Source: Brassica napus
Lineage: Eukaryota > Streptophyta > Magnoliopsida > Brassicales > Brassicaceae
Direction of reading: 5' to 3'
Assembly (NCBI RefSeq): GCF_020379485.1
Contig: NC_063435.1
Span: 310,001-374,000, forward strand
Length of the DNA stretch: 64,000 nucleotides
Numbering within the stretch: the first letter of the stretch is position 1; each line of letters starts with the position of its first letter. The notes under the pieces were generated by a model. The model was not told the origin of the DNA. It did no database searches and was given only the letters and a program-made list of their open reading frames with translations. Of the stretch, positions 62,410-64,000 are shown in pieces. The translations under genes and the position numbers were made by a program.

Positions 62410-63007
62410 TTCTGAACTACTCTTGCTTTCTTTATCTTTTATCAAACCTTGTTTGGTTCTTGTTTTCCGCACTTTTAAGTTATAAATTGCGCCATGGTGA
62501 GATTTGAAGCCTAGTTTTTTGTTTCTGTGAAACTTTTCTCATTATTATTTAGGTGTTTTGAGTAACAAACTAGACTAGAGCTCATGTTCGAAGGTTCTCA
62601 TTTCAGACACACAGAAATTGAATTCCAACTTTATGTTTTATATCCACTATTTATGATATATGAGAAGTTGAAGACATTCAGGTAAATTAGAGGCTTAGAG
62701 CCACCTTCTGAAACTATGAAGCATAAAAAAATCTTTACTCAAGTATACAGAGGAGACATTGAGTAAGCTTGTTTACAAAAAATGAAAATGCAACATAGAG
62801 CTAACTTTGAATGAAAAAACAAATTCTTTAGCATATGATAAAATCCGAGTCACTGAGAACAAGAAACAAATCTTGAACTGAGATATTTGTATAACATTGG
62901 TGGAATCATAAACCAGACCACCAGTTCGATGGAGAGAAAAGACATTGAAGAAGTACAAAAAAAATTGAGAAAATAAGAGACGATCCTCCGTTGTTATCAG
63001 GTTTGCT
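62410..63007. other. Convergent spacer between Asterix gene and TOM5
   Basis: About 600 bp holding the 3' UTRs of two convergent genes. AT-rich; a minus-strand open frame here is chance. No gene was recognised. Confidence 0.5.
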
Positions 63008-63620
63008 TCAGACAGCCATGAGATCACCAAAGCCACGCATGAGGAAGATTCCTCCTGCAAACACCCCAAGTGCTCTCACAAGTTTCTGCACCCAACCAGT
63101 AGAGAGACAACCAAAGGTGAGACAGATTACGATGGTAAGAAGAACACATCAGATTTTAAATGTAAAAAACAAAGTCGAGCATCAAAAGAACAAGATATTC
63201 ATATACTTTCAAGGCATGGACTTGTGATTTGACAAAATCTAAATCTCTGAGAAACCCAACATTCCCAAATTCGGATTCAAACAATTGCTCAAGACATCAT
63301 CAAATGTACAAAGAAAAGCTCTGACTTGGCGTCTCGAAACATGCAAAGCGAATCAAAGTCTAAACTCAACTGACTCAATTCAAGATAAACCCCTAAACCT
63401 TGACTCTCACAATAGCTGCAATACCCAACAAAGTTCAATTGAAGTCATAGAGAATCAACTTCGTAGCTCAACTCAGAATCAAACCAAACATAAACAGACT
63501 CCTCATAGAGAGAGAAAAAGAAAGAGACTTTACCATGTTAGCTGCCCACTTCTGCTCATTGTGGACCTCAGAGTGCCACAGAGCTTTCAGCTGATCCATT
63601 GAGATAACACTCTTCACCAT
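63008..63620 (-). CDS. TOM5: Mitochondrial outer membrane translocase subunit TOM5
   Basis: A small tail-anchored subunit of the TOM complex in the mitochondrial outer membrane, where it helps pass preproteins to TOM40. Two exons, 63534-63620 and 63008-63085, give 54 residues, the plant TOM5 length. The N-terminal part (MVKSVISMDQLKALWHSEVH) is cytosolic. The C-terminal exon encodes the membrane segment (ALGVFAGGIFLMRGFGDLMA). The sequence agrees closely with the Arabidopsis TOM5 I remember (At5g08040). It is divergent with the next gene over a 276-bp promoter. Confidence 0.95.
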
Positions 63621-63896
63621 CGTCCCCTGCTCAAAAATCGCAACTTTGATCGTCTAGTTGCCGGAACCTAACTTCAAAGCATCCACGACACGAACCCTAA
63701 CTAACAATAAGTTAAATAACTCTCTTTAAAACATTTTGGGCCTATTTTAAAATAATTGAGCCCGTTAAGAGGCCCACGAAATCTCTTCGTCTCTCTCATG
63801 TCCTCACCAAAACCAGTTAAATCCCGGTTTAGCGTAAACCAATCAAGCATTTTAGAATCGAAACTACTCACACCAAGCTCTCTCTAACCATCATCA
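63621..63896. promoter_or_regulatory. Divergent promoter with site II elements, TOM5 and next gene
   Basis: Only 276 bp lie between the two start codons. It holds a TGGGCC core at 63737-63742, its inverse GGCCCA at 63771-63776, and a related GAGCCCG at about 63759-63765. TGGGCY site II elements are known TCP-bound sites enriched in plant genes for mitochondrial proteins. TOM5 fits, and the right-hand gene is probably mitochondrial too. Shared control is inferred. Confidence 0.7.
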
Positions 63897-64000
63897 ATGG
63901 CGAAATCAGCGGCGACGGCGACATCCTCCCTCGTGCAAAACCTCAGACGTTTCATCAAGAAGCCGTGGGAGATAACCGGACCCTGCGCTCATCCGGAGTA
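63897..64000 (+). CDS. Small conserved protein, 5' end only
   Basis: The first 34 codons (MAKSAATATSSLVQNLRRFI, then KKPWEITGPCAHPEY) run to the window end. Composition (basic, Ala/Ser-rich start) fits a mitochondrial protein. It resembles the start of Arabidopsis At5g08060, which I recall with moderate certainty as an accessory subunit of respiratory complex I (B14.5a type). The rest lies outside the window, so the identity is provisional. Confidence 0.7.
   Translation, partial: MAKSAATATSSLVQNLRRFIKKPWEITGPCAHPE

Noticed and set aside
1..64000. CRISPR arrays, bacterial operons, phage or viral genes
   Set aside because: All genes are intron-containing plant genes, and the tandem repeats lack the short-repeat and unique-spacer layout of CRISPR.

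Overview
This is nuclear DNA of a flowering plant, most likely a Brassicaceae species close to Brassica, Raphanus or Eutrema. Genes are split by many short AT-rich GT-AG introns. The tRNA, the miR164 site and the MITE/Helitron debris are typical of crucifers. From memory, the gene order follows the Arabidopsis chromosome 5 interval around At5g07630 to At5g08060; no database was searched. Gene coordinates run from start codon to stop codon unless a gene is partial, and exon limits were read by hand from GT-AG sites and checked for phase. UTR ends are not determined.

Layout. 0-1.3 kb: the 3' half of RFT1 (+). 1.7-4.4 kb: an eight-copy tandem array of a ~352-bp unit. 4.8-10.8 kb: SMC6, 27 exons (+). 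11.2-12.9 kb: an F-box/LRR gene (+). 13.2 kb: tRNA-Ala(AGC) (-). 16.4-17.6 kb: a NAC transcription factor with a miR164 site (+). 20.5-27.8 kb: a class II formin with PTEN-like, C2, huge FH1 and FH2 regions (-). 29.4-32.0 kb: a flavin monooxygenase (-). 35.8-39.0 kb: two tandem BAHD acyltransferases (+), the second with a frameshift. 39.5-41.4 kb: a small plant LRR protein (-). 42.1-45.1 kb: diacylglycerol kinase 1 (-). 45.8-49.5 kb: repeat-rich DNA, including a Helitron-like element that holds gene fragments. 49.9-51.3 kb: a MEI2 C-terminal-RRM gene (+). 54.3-59.2 kb: a large low-complexity protein (+). 59.6-61.1 kb: a conserved unknown gene (-). 61.4-62.4 kb: an Asterix-type ER protein (+). 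63.0-63.6 kb: TOM5 (-). From 63.9 kb: the start of a small protein gene (+), cut by the window end.

The genes are ordinary eukaryotic neighbours, not an operon or a defence island. Some pairs share promoters: the unknown gene with the Asterix gene, and TOM5 with the last gene. The accessory signals of most interest are the 352-bp array, the chimeric Helitron with a small secreted cysteine-rich gene remnant, two related Tourist-like MITEs, the repeat-driven FH1 coding expansion, the broken BAHD copy and the site-II-rich divergent TOM5 promoter. I found no clear new biological system.
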